A stretch of 7,235 nucleotides of DNA from Rhodocyclales bacterium. Its GTDB lineage: Bacteria > Pseudomonadota > Gammaproteobacteria > Burkholderiales > Rhodocyclaceae. Under the pieces are notes generated by a model, which worked only from the letters and a program-made list of their open reading frames with translations, searched no databases and was not told the origin of the DNA. The position numbers and the translations under genes are program-made. The DNA lies in NCBI GenBank assembly GCA_021286885.1, contig JAJTBM010000147.1:1-7235 (forward strand), given 5' to 3'. Each line of letters opens with the position of its first letter. The stretch's first letter is position 1. Positions 1 to 6,800 of the stretch are shown one piece after another.

Positions 1-417
1 CTCGCCAGCGCCGCCGGGCTCGCCTGCCAGCGCGGCATCGTGGTGGATCGCCTGCTCCAGACCAGCGCTCCGCACATCCACGCGATAGGGGATTGCGCCG
101 AGGTGGCCGGCCTCAGCCTGCCCTTCGTGCTGCCCATCATGCAGCAGGTGCGCGCCCTCGCCCGCAGCCTCACCGGCACCCCCACCGAAGTGCGCTACCC
201 GGCCATGCCAGTGATGGTCAAAACCCCCGCCCTGCCCACCGTGGTCGCCCCGCCCGCCCCCGGCACCGACGGCCAATGGGCGGTGGATGAAAGCGCCCCC
301 CACGGCCTCGAAGCCCGCTTCTGCGCCCCCGATGGCAGCCTGCGCGGCTTCGCCCTGCTGGGCAGCGCCACCGCCCGCAAACAGGCCCTCACCGCCCAAC
401 TGCCGGCCACCTTGTAA
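1..417 (+). CDS. Rubredoxin:NAD+ reductase (FAD-dependent), C-terminal part, 5' truncated by window
   Basis: The reading frame is open from base 1 to a TAA at 415-417 and gives about 138 C-terminal residues; the start lies upstream of the window. The family transfers electrons from NAD(P)H through FAD to rubredoxin in the cytoplasm, feeding alkane hydroxylases or oxygen/peroxide-detoxifying enzymes. The AIGDCAEV stretch (bases 82-105) is the C-terminal FAD-contacting GD motif of the pyridine nucleotide-disulfide reductase fold. It is preceded by GIVVD and a TSAPHIHAIG segment, the usual order in AlkT/RubB-type reductases. LPFVLPIMQQVRALARSLTG follows, then a roughly 70-residue tail beginning at YPAMPVMVKTP that matches the rubredoxin-binding C-terminal domain of these reductases. 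The FAD and NAD Rossmann halves are outside the window, so other members of the NADH:rubredoxin/nitrite reductase superfamily remain possible. It lies 98 bases before the tetR gene on the same strand and is probably a separate unit. Confidence 0.85.
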   Translation, partial: LASAAGLACQRGIVVDRLLQTSAPHIHAIGDCAEVAGLSLPFVLPIMQQVRALARSLTGTPTEVRYPAMPVMVKTPALPTVVAPPAPGTDGQWAVDESAPHGLEARFCAPDGSLRGFALLGSATARKQALTAQLPATL

Positions 418-459
418 GCCCACGGCCCGGCGGGGGGGTCTGCCGTTACACATTGCTGC

Positions 460-488
460 TTGACGTATCTAGGTCAACCGACTAACTT
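460..488 (+). promoter_or_regulatory. Candidate sigma-70-type promoter of the tetR-efflux operon
   Basis: TTGACG at 460-465 matches the -35 consensus at 5 of 6 positions. TAACTT at 483-488, after a 17-base spacer, is a weak -10 (3 of 6). The predicted transcription start, near 495, would leave a leader of only about 20 bases. The assignment rests on the -35 match, the spacing, the relative AT-richness and the overlapping inverted repeat. No other intergenic space exists upstream of the efflux genes, since the later junctions overlap or are only 16 bases long. The weak -10 is the main doubt. Confidence 0.45.
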
Positions 489-510
489 ATCTTGGTCAGT
501 TGACCTAGAT
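467..510. promoter_or_regulatory. Inverted-repeat operator candidate for the TetR regulator
   Basis: ATCTAGGTCAAC at 467-478 and GTTGACCTAGAT at 499-510 are perfect 12-base reverse complements around a centre at 488.5. Extending inward to arms 467-485 and 492-510 gives 17 of 19 matching positions. Nested inside are two GGTCA-N2-TGACC-like sites: GGTCAGTTGACC at 494-505, with perfect 5-base half-sites, and a degenerate GGTCAACCGACT at 472-483, with centres 22 bases apart. The element covers the candidate promoter spacer, its -10 and the presumed start of transcription, and ends 5 bases before the tetR ATG. TetR proteins typically bind such palindromes as dimers and block RNA polymerase, so autorepression is inferred. 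A hairpin role in RNA is less likely given the 20-base loop and position. Confidence 0.7.
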
Positions 511-515
511 GCATT

Positions 516-1214
516 ATGAATCCCCCCGCCCACATTCCCCACATTCCCACCCGCACCGACGGCGCCCAAGCGCGCCAGCGCCTGCTGGATGCCGCACTGC
601 GCCTGTTCGCCGCCCACGGCTACAAGAAAACCTCCACCCGTGAGATTGCCGAAGCGGCGGGTGTCAATCTGGGCGCCATCGCCTACTACTTTGGCGACAA
701 GGCCAACCTCTACAAAACCGCCGTCGATAGCGCCTGCTGCAACACTGACGGTGGCGTGATCCAGCCCGCCGACTGCACCCCCTGCCTGGATCTCACGCAG
801 CCCCTCGAGGCCGTGCTGCACCAGATGTTCGTGATGTTCATGACGCCCCTCAAGCAGGGCGAGCGCATCCAGCTGATGATGCGCATCCACTACCGCGAAA
901 TGGTCGAACCCAGCGGCGCCCTGCTGGAGAACCCCTACGCCGACATGATCCCCTTCTATGCCGGCCTCCAGCAGCTCATCTGCCTGCACCTGGAGCGCGC
1001 CGCACCGGATGCGGACACCACCCGCCTCACCCAGGCCATCCTGGGCATGGGCACCCATTTCTACGCCAGCCAGGACATGATCGAAGCCCTCAGTCCTGGT
1101 TTCTTCACCGATCCTGAAGGCATCGACACCCTGGCCGCACGCCTGGGCTGCTGGGCCACCGGGATGATTCGCGCCGAACAACAGCGCCGCGCCCCTCCGG
1201 AGAACACCCCATGA
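516..1214 (+). CDS. TetR-family transcriptional repressor with CecR/CerR-like (DUF1956) C-terminal domain
   Basis: This 232-residue protein is a likely ligand-responsive repressor of its own operon. The N-terminal TetR DNA-binding domain spans residues about 18-66: RQRLLDAALRLFAAHGY, then TSTREIAEAAGVNLGAIAYYF, then GDKANLY, the classic helix-turn-helix ending. The C-terminal part contains HYREMVEPSGALLENP (residues about 125-140), which resembles the conserved REM-x-P-xGAL segment of CecR/CerR (DUF1956) regulators. The ATG at 516 was chosen because it is the only in-frame start that leaves the HTH intact and lies just after the operator; no convincing Shine-Dalgarno precedes it. The TGA overlaps the ATG of the outer-membrane factor gene in ATGA, so they are probably translationally coupled. 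Odd points are C74, C75, C87 and C90 clustered between the HTH and the ligand domain. The co-directional, first-gene position differs from the common divergent tetR arrangement. The ligand is unknown. Confidence 0.9.
   Translation: MNPPAHIPHIPTRTDGAQARQRLLDAALRLFAAHGYKKTSTREIAEAAGVNLGAIAYYFGDKANLYKTAVDSACCNTDGGVIQPADCTPCLDLTQPLEAVLHQMFVMFMTPLKQGERIQLMMRIHYREMVEPSGALLENPYADMIPFYAGLQQLICLHLERAAPDADTTRLTQAILGMGTHFYASQDMIEALSPGFFTDPEGIDTLAARLGCWATGMIRAEQQRRAPPENTP
1195..1204 (+). promoter_or_regulatory. Ribosome binding site of the outer-membrane factor gene, in a CTCCGGAG palindrome
   Basis: GGAGAA at 1199-1204 is a good Shine-Dalgarno, 6 bases before the ATG at 1211, and lies inside the end of tetR. 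It is the right half of the 8-base palindrome CTCCGGAG (1195-1202). This site supports the chosen start and translation by both coupling and independent initiation. Confidence 0.75.
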
Positions 1215-2674
1215 AGCCCCGCTTCCTGCAGCTCCTGCCAATCCTGCCACTCGCCCTGGGCCTGTCGGCCTGTAGCCTGTTGCCCAAGGTCGGGCCGGAC
1301 TACCAGCCCGCCCCGCCCGCCGTCGCCCCTGCCTGGAATGCGCCCCTGCCCCACGGGGGTGATCCGGTGGCCCTGGCCGACTGGTGGCGCCAGCTGGACG
1401 ACCCCGCCCTCGCCCAGCTCCTGAGCGCCACCGAAGCCGCCAGCCCCAGCCTGCCCCAGGCCGCCGCCCGCATCGCCCAGGCCCAGTCCGAACTCACCAC
1501 GGCCAACGCCAACCAGCGCCCCAGCCTGGACCTGAGCGGCACCACCAAACGCGCCGCCTTCAGCTACGGCAGCCCCACCAGCTTCCAGACCACCCGCCAA
1601 GCCAGCCTGATGAGCAGCTGGGAGCTGGATCTGTTCGGCGGTCTAGCCCGGGCCGAAGAAGCCAGCCAGGCGCGCCTGAATGCCAGCCAGGCCCGCTGGC
1701 ACGAAGCCCGCGTCTCCCTGGCGGCAGAAACCGCCAGCACCTACCTCCAGCTGCGCCTTACCGAGCGCCAACGGGCCCGGGCCCAGGCCGAAGCCGACTC
1801 CCTCGCCCAGAGCGCCCAGCTCCAGGCCCACCTCTACCAAGCCGGCCTGGCCAGCCCAGACCAAGCCGCCCTGGCCCAGGCCCAGGCGAATGATGCCCAG
1901 GACCGGCTCGCCACCCTTCAGGCCAGCCACGCCCAGCAGCTCAAGGCCCTGGTGGCCCTCAGCGACCTGGACGAAAACGCCCTGCGCGCCCTGCTCGCCC
2001 CGGGCCAGGGCCACTTTCCGGCGCCCCGCCACTTCGCCCTGCCGCCCCTGCCTGCCCAGCTCCTGGCCCAACGCCCGGACGTGGCCGCCGCCGAACGGGA
2101 CGTGGCTGCCGCCAGCGCCGCCATCGGCCAGGCCCAGGCCGCCCGCTACCCGCGCCTGACCCTGAGCGGCTTCTTCTCCCCCACCCTGCTCAACACCGAC
2201 GGCAACCTGATCCGCGCCCAGACCTGGTCCATCGGCCCCGGCATCAGCCTGCCCATCTTTGACGGTGGCCGCATCCAGGCCAACGTAGACGCCGCCCGGG
2301 CCCAATACACCGCAGCCGCCGCCAGCTACCGCCAGAAAGTGCGGGACGCGGTGAGCGAAGTCGAACAGGCCCTCGTGCGCCTGGACGCCGCCCGCAGCCG
2401 CCAACAAGCCATCGCCCAGTCGGTCAGCAATTACCAGCGCGCCTTCCAGGCCGCCCAGGAACGCCAGCGCCTCGGCCTCGCCAGCCCGCTGGAACTGGAA
2501 GACAGCCGCCGCACCTGGCTCGCCGCCGACCTCAACCTGGCCGCCGTGGAACACGAACGCATGGCCGCCTGGATTGCCCTTTACCGCGCCCTGGGCGGTG
2601 GCTGGAACACCACCGCACCCGCGCCCGTGGCCCCTGTTGCCACCGCCCCCCTTGCCTCCGGAGACGCCGAATGA
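1211..2674 (+). CDS. RND efflux outer-membrane factor, NodT/OprM family lipoprotein
   Basis: This 487-residue protein is the outer-membrane channel of the tripartite exporter. Residues 1-21 form a lipoprotein signal peptide with a short basic start, a Leu-rich core and the lipobox LSAC, predicting cleavage before C21 and lipidation. It is followed by KVGPDYQPAPPAV, the typical start of mature NodT/OprM proteins. Two OEP repeats follow. The first includes WELDLFGG (137-144) and long Ala/Gln-rich helices; the second includes RPDV at 288-291, the IGQAQAARYPRLTLSGFF segment, and GISLPIFDGG (344-353). In this family the trimer forms a 12-strand beta barrel plus an alpha-helical periplasmic tunnel. 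Length is normal for the family. The tail after about residue 465 is a low-complexity Ala/Pro/Val stretch. The start overlaps tetR and the stop overlaps the adaptor gene, both as ATGA, indicating one operon. Confidence 0.95.
   Translation: MKPRFLQLLPILPLALGLSACSLLPKVGPDYQPAPPAVAPAWNAPLPHGGDPVALADWWRQLDDPALAQLLSATEAASPSLPQAAARIAQAQSELTTANANQRPSLDLSGTTKRAAFSYGSPTSFQTTRQASLMSSWELDLFGGLARAEEASQARLNASQARWHEARVSLAAETASTYLQLRLTERQRARAQAEADSLAQSAQLQAHLYQAGLASPDQAALAQAQANDAQDRLATLQASHAQQLKALVALSDLDENALRALLAPGQGHFPAPRHFALPPLPAQLLAQRPDVAAAERDVAAASAAIGQAQAARYPRLTLSGFFSPTLLNTDGNLIRAQTWSIGPGISLPIFDGGRIQANVDAARAQYTAAAASYRQKVRDAVSEVEQALVRLDAARSRQQAIAQSVSNYQRAFQAAQERQRLGLASPLELEDSRRTWLAADLNLAAVEHERMAAWIALYRALGGGWNTTAPAPVAPVATAPLASGDAE
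2656..2664 (+). promoter_or_regulatory. Ribosome binding site of the adaptor gene, in a CTCCGGAG palindrome
   Basis: GGAGA at 2660-2664 lies 6 bases before the ATG at 2671, inside the end of the outer-membrane factor gene. The ten bases CCTCCGGAGA (2655-2664) are identical to those at 1194-1203 before the previous gene. The site supports the chosen ATG, which also sits in an ATGA stop-start overlap. Confidence 0.75.
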
Positions 2675-3855
2675 GCCGCCGCCCCCTCCCCCTGTACCAA
2701 TCTCTATCCCTGCCCCACGCCAGCCTGAGCCTGCTGGCCGCCGCCCTGCTCGCAGCCTGTTCCTCCGGAGAACAGGCCGAAGCCCCCAAAACGGCCCCTG
2801 CCGGCGCAGCCAGCGCCGCCCCTGCCAAACCGGCCCTGGTGGTCACCACCGTACGCGCCAGCGAGCGCAACATCGAACGCAGCTTTGGCGCCAACGGCAA
2901 CGTGGCCGCCTGGCAGGAAGCCAGCATCGGCGCCGAAGCGGGTGATCTGCGCATCAGCGCGATCCACGTGAACGTGGGCAGCCCGGTCAAGCGCGGCCAA
3001 TTGCTGGCCGAGCTGGACAGCGAACAGCCCCGCGCCGCCCAGGCCCAGGCCGCCGCCAGCCTCGCCGAAGCCGAAGCCGCCTTCACCGATGCCCACGCCA
3101 ATGCCGAGCGGGCCCGCCAGGCCAGCGCCAGCAGCGCCCTGAGCGCCCAGCAGATCAGCCAATACCTCACCGCCGAAGCCACCGCCCAGGCCCGGGTGGC
3201 CGCCGCCCGGGCCAGCCTGCAAAGTGCCGAGCTACGCCTGCGCCACACCCGGGTACTGGCCAGCGACGATGGCATCATCTCCTTGCGCGCCGCCAACGCC
3301 AGCGTGGGCGCGGTGGTGCCCATCGGCCAGGAGCTGTTCCGCCTGATCCGCCAGCAGCGCCTGGAATGGCGCGCCGAAGTGCCTTCCGCCGAACTGGATC
3401 GCATCCACGCTGGCCAGACGGTGCAGATCACCGCCCCCGGGGGTCGCCAGATCAAGGCCACGGTGCGCACCCAGAGCCCCGCCGTCGATCCCCAGACCCG
3501 CAACGGCACCGTGTACGTGGATCTGCCCGCCGATGCCACCCAGGGCAGCAACGCCCCCTTCAAGGCCGGCATGTACGCCCGGGGCGAGTTTCAACTCGGC
3601 AGCGGGCCCGCCCTCACCCTCCCGCGCCAGGCGGTGGCCATGCGCGACGGCTTCAGCTACGTATTTGCGCTGGGCACCGACCTGCACGTACGCCAGCTGC
3701 GCATCGAAGTGGGCCGCCGGGACCAGGACTGGGTGGAAGTGCGCAGCGGCCTGCCCGCCGGCACCGAGGTGGTGGCGAGCGGCGCCGGTTTCCTGAACGA
3801 CGGGGATCTGGTGCGCATCGCCCCCGCCGCCGCCCCGGCCACCCCCGCCAAGTGA
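2671..3855 (+). CDS. RND efflux periplasmic adaptor (membrane fusion protein, HlyD/AcrA family), lipoprotein
   Basis: This 394-residue adaptor would link the inner-membrane pump to the outer-membrane channel. A signal peptide with R3/R4 and a Leu/Ala core ends in the lipobox LAAC, with lipidated C30, then an Ala/Pro-rich linker to about residue 58. Domains in order: first lipoyl half (about 94-115, HVNVGSPVKRGQLLAELD), an Ala/Gln/Glu-rich coiled-coil hairpin (about 115-190), second lipoyl half (about 191-226, containing VGAVVPIGQELFRL), a beta barrel (about 231-300, with AGQTVQI and DPQTRNGTV) and a membrane-proximal domain. Length is usual for the family. The hairpin tip reads R147-x3-A151-x6-S158, close to the RxxxLxxxxxxS motif of TolC-docking adaptors but with Ala for Leu. 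Ser follows the lipid Cys. The start overlaps the upstream gene; the stop is 16 bases before the pump ATG. Confidence 0.95.
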   Translation: MSRRPLPLYQSLSLPHASLSLLAAALLAACSSGEQAEAPKTAPAGAASAAPAKPALVVTTVRASERNIERSFGANGNVAAWQEASIGAEAGDLRISAIHVNVGSPVKRGQLLAELDSEQPRAAQAQAAASLAEAEAAFTDAHANAERARQASASSALSAQQISQYLTAEATAQARVAAARASLQSAELRLRHTRVLASDDGIISLRAANASVGAVVPIGQELFRLIRQQRLEWRAEVPSAELDRIHAGQTVQITAPGGRQIKATVRTQSPAVDPQTRNGTVYVDLPADATQGSNAPFKAGMYARGEFQLGSGPALTLPRQAVAMRDGFSYVFALGTDLHVRQLRIEVGRRDQDWVEVRSGLPAGTEVVASGAGFLNDGDLVRIAPAAAPATPAK

Positions 3856-3860
3856 GACGG

Positions 3861-3875
3861 ATGAACGCCCCATGA
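3861..3875 (+). other. Five-codon ATG-to-stop unit in the adaptor-pump junction
   Basis: ATGAACGCCCCATGA reads Met-Asn-Ala-Pro-stop. It begins 5 bases after the adaptor TGA (3853-3855), and its own TGA overlaps the pump ATG at 3872 as ATGA. It might carry terminating ribosomes from the adaptor to the pump by re-initiation. The bases before it (AGTGAGACGG) give only a weak Shine-Dalgarno. A chance occurrence in a 16-base gap is quite possible, and no functional peptide is claimed. Confidence 0.3.
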
Positions 3876-6800
3876 ACTTTTCCGCCCTCTCCATCCGCAA
3901 CCCCATCCCGGCCATTCTGCTGTTCATCCTGCTCAGCCTGGCCGGGCTGCTGGCCTTTAAATCCTCGGGGGTGCAGGACTTCCCCGACATCGAGCTGCCG
4001 GTGGTCACGGTAAGCGCCAGCCTGCCCGGCGCCGCCCCCGGCACCCTCGAAACCGAGGTGGCGCGCAAGCTGGAAAACAGCATCGCCACCCTCGCCCAGA
4101 TCAAGAAGCTGTACACCACCATCCTGGATGGGGAGGTGCAGATTTCCATCGAGTTCGAGCTGGAAAAGAACGCCAACGAGGCCGAAACCGAAGTCCGCGC
4201 CGCCGTGAGCCGGGTCCGCTCCGACCTGCCCGCCGACGTGCGCGAGCCCGTGGTCGCCAAGATCACCACCGCCGGCCGGCCCCTGGGCGCCTGGGCGATC
4301 AGCTCCGACCGCCTGGATGCCGAAGCCCTCAGCTGGCTGGTGGATGACACCATCACCCGCCGCCTGCTCGCCATCAAGGGCGTGGGCGCCATCAAGCGCA
4401 CCGGCGGCGTGACCCGCGAAGTGCGCATCGAGCTCAACCCCGACAAAATGGCCGGGCTGCGCGCCACCGCCGCCGATGTCTCACGCCAGCTGCGCAAGGC
4501 CCAGCTCGAAGCCCCCGGCGGGCGCGGCGACGTGGGCGGCGGCGAACAAGCCGTGCGCACTCTGTCTACCGTGGCCCGGGCCGCAGACCTGGCGGCGGTG
4601 GACATCCCCCTGCCGGATGGCCGCCACATCCGCCTGGGCGACATCGCCACCATCACCGACACGGTGGCCGAACCCCGCGCCATTGCGCTGCTGGACGGCA
4701 AGCCGGTGATCGGGTTTGAAGTCTCCCGCACCCGGGGCGCCAGCGAAATCACCGTTGATGCGGGCGTCCAGAAGACCATCGCCGCCCTCCAGGCCGAACA
4801 CCCGGAAGTGCACATCGTCCAGGCCTACAACAACATCCCGCCAGTGCAGGAAAACTTTGATGGCTCCATGCACCTGCTCTACGAAGGGGCGGTACTGGCG
4901 GTGCTGGTGGTGTGGTGGTTCCTGCGGGACTGGCGCGCCACCCTGATCTCGGCGGTGGCCCTGCCCCTGTCGGTGATCCCCACCTTCCTCGGGATGTACT
5001 GGTTCGGCTTCACCCTCAACACCGTCACCCTGCTCTCCCTGGCCCTGGTGGTGGGGATTCTGGTGGATGATGCGATTGTCGAAATCGAAAACATCGCACG
5101 CCACCTACGCATGGGCAAAACCCCCTTCCAGGCCGCCCTGGAAGCCGCCGACGAAATCGGCATGGCGGTGATCGCCACCACCTTCGCGCTAGTGGCCGTG
5201 TTTCTGCCCACCGCCTTCATGGCCGGGATTCCGGGCAAGTTCTTCAAGCAGTTTGGCTGGACGGCGGTGCTCGCCATCATCGCCTCGCTGGTGGTGGCAC
5301 GCCTCATCACCCCCATGATGGCCGCCTACTTCCTCAAGCCCCACGGCACCGACCAGGAACCCGAAGGGCGCATGATGCGCGCCTACATGCGGGCCATGCA
5401 GTGGTGCCTGCGCCACCGGCTCATCACCCTGCTCGGCTCGGTGGGCTTCTTTGTGGGCTCCATCATGCTGATCCCCCTGCTGCCCACCGGCTTCGTGCCC
5501 CCGGCAGACCGGGCCCAGACCCTGGTGAACGTCGAACTCCCACCGGGCAGCACCCTGAAGGAAACCCTGGCCGCCGCCGAGCAGGCCCGCCTCGCCATTG
5601 CCGACCTGGCAGACATCAAGACCGTCTACAGCTCCGTGGGCGGAGGCGCCGCCGGGGATGGCTTCAACCCCGGCGTGGCCGCCGAAGTCCGCCGGGCGGT
5701 GCTCACCGTCACCCTGAGCCACCGCACCGAACGCCCCATGAGCCAGCAAAGCCTGGAAGTGGGGCTGCGCGAGCGCCTCGGCCAACTGCCCGGCATGCGC
5801 ATCACCGTGGGCCCGGCCGATAGCGGAGTCAAGATGATGCTGGTGCTCAAGAGCGATGACCCCGTCGCCCTGGCCCAGGCCGCCCAGGCTGCCGCCCGGG
5901 ATCTGCGCACCCTGCGCGGGGTGGGTAACGTGACCTCCAGTGCCAGCCTGGTGCGCCCCGAAATCGCCATCCGCCCGGATTTTGCCCGGGCCGCCGATCT
6001 GGGCGTCACCGCCGAGGCCATTGGCGACACGGTGCGCATCGCCACCGCCGGGGATTACGACGTGGGCCTCGCCAAGCTCAACCTGGAACGCCGCCAAGTG
6101 CCCATCCGGGTGCGCCTGCCCGACAGCTACCGGGCCGACCTGGACGCCCTCGGCCGCCTCACCGTACCCGGCACCAAGGGCCCGGTGGAGCTGGCCAACG
6201 TGGCACGCATCAGCATGGACAGCGGCCCCGCCCAGGTTAACCGGATGGATCGCAGCCGCGACGTGATCCTGGAAGTGGAGCTGGGCGAACGGGAACTGGG
6301 CGAGGTCTACAACGAAGCCCTGGCCCTGCCCGCCCTGCGCGACCTGCCCCCCGGCGTGCGCATGGCCGACTCGGGCGATGCCGAAATGATGCAGGAACTG
6401 TTCGGCAGCTTCGGCCTCGCCATGGGCATCGGCGTGCTGTGCATCTACATGGTGCTGGTGCTGCTGTTTGGCAGCTTCACCCAGCCCGGCACCATCCTGG
6501 CCGCCCTGCCGCTCGCCATTGGGGGCGCCTTCGTGGCCCTGCTCGTCACCCACAAGAGCTTCTCCATGCCCTCCCTGATCGGGCTTTTGATGCTCATGGG
6601 CATCGTCACCAAAAACTCCATCCTGCTGGTGGAATACGCCATCGAAGCCCGTCACGGACGCAACGGCCCGCCCCTCTCGCGCTTTGATGCGCTGGTGGAT
6701 GCCTGCCACAAACGCGCCCGCCCCATCGTGATGACCTCCCTCGCCATGGGCGCCGGGATGCTCCCCATTGCGCTGGGCATGGGCGCCGACCCGAGCTTCC

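Noticed and set aside
418..447. Possible terminator after the rubredoxin reductase (ACGGC at 422-426 with GCCGT at 442-446)
   Set aside because: The stem is only 5 bp with a 15-base loop and a run of G, and no T-tract follows. It is too weak to annotate.
449..477. A divergent promoter on the minus strand using TTGACC (reverse of 472-477)
   Set aside because: No matching -10 lies at proper spacing, and there is no minus-strand gene upstream. TTGACC is part of the palindrome.
1480..1900. Recurrent GCCCAGGCC-like words through the outer-membrane factor and adaptor genes
   Set aside because: They encode Ala-Gln-Ala stretches in the helical regions with one preferred codon each. Codon bias and coiled-coil composition explain them.
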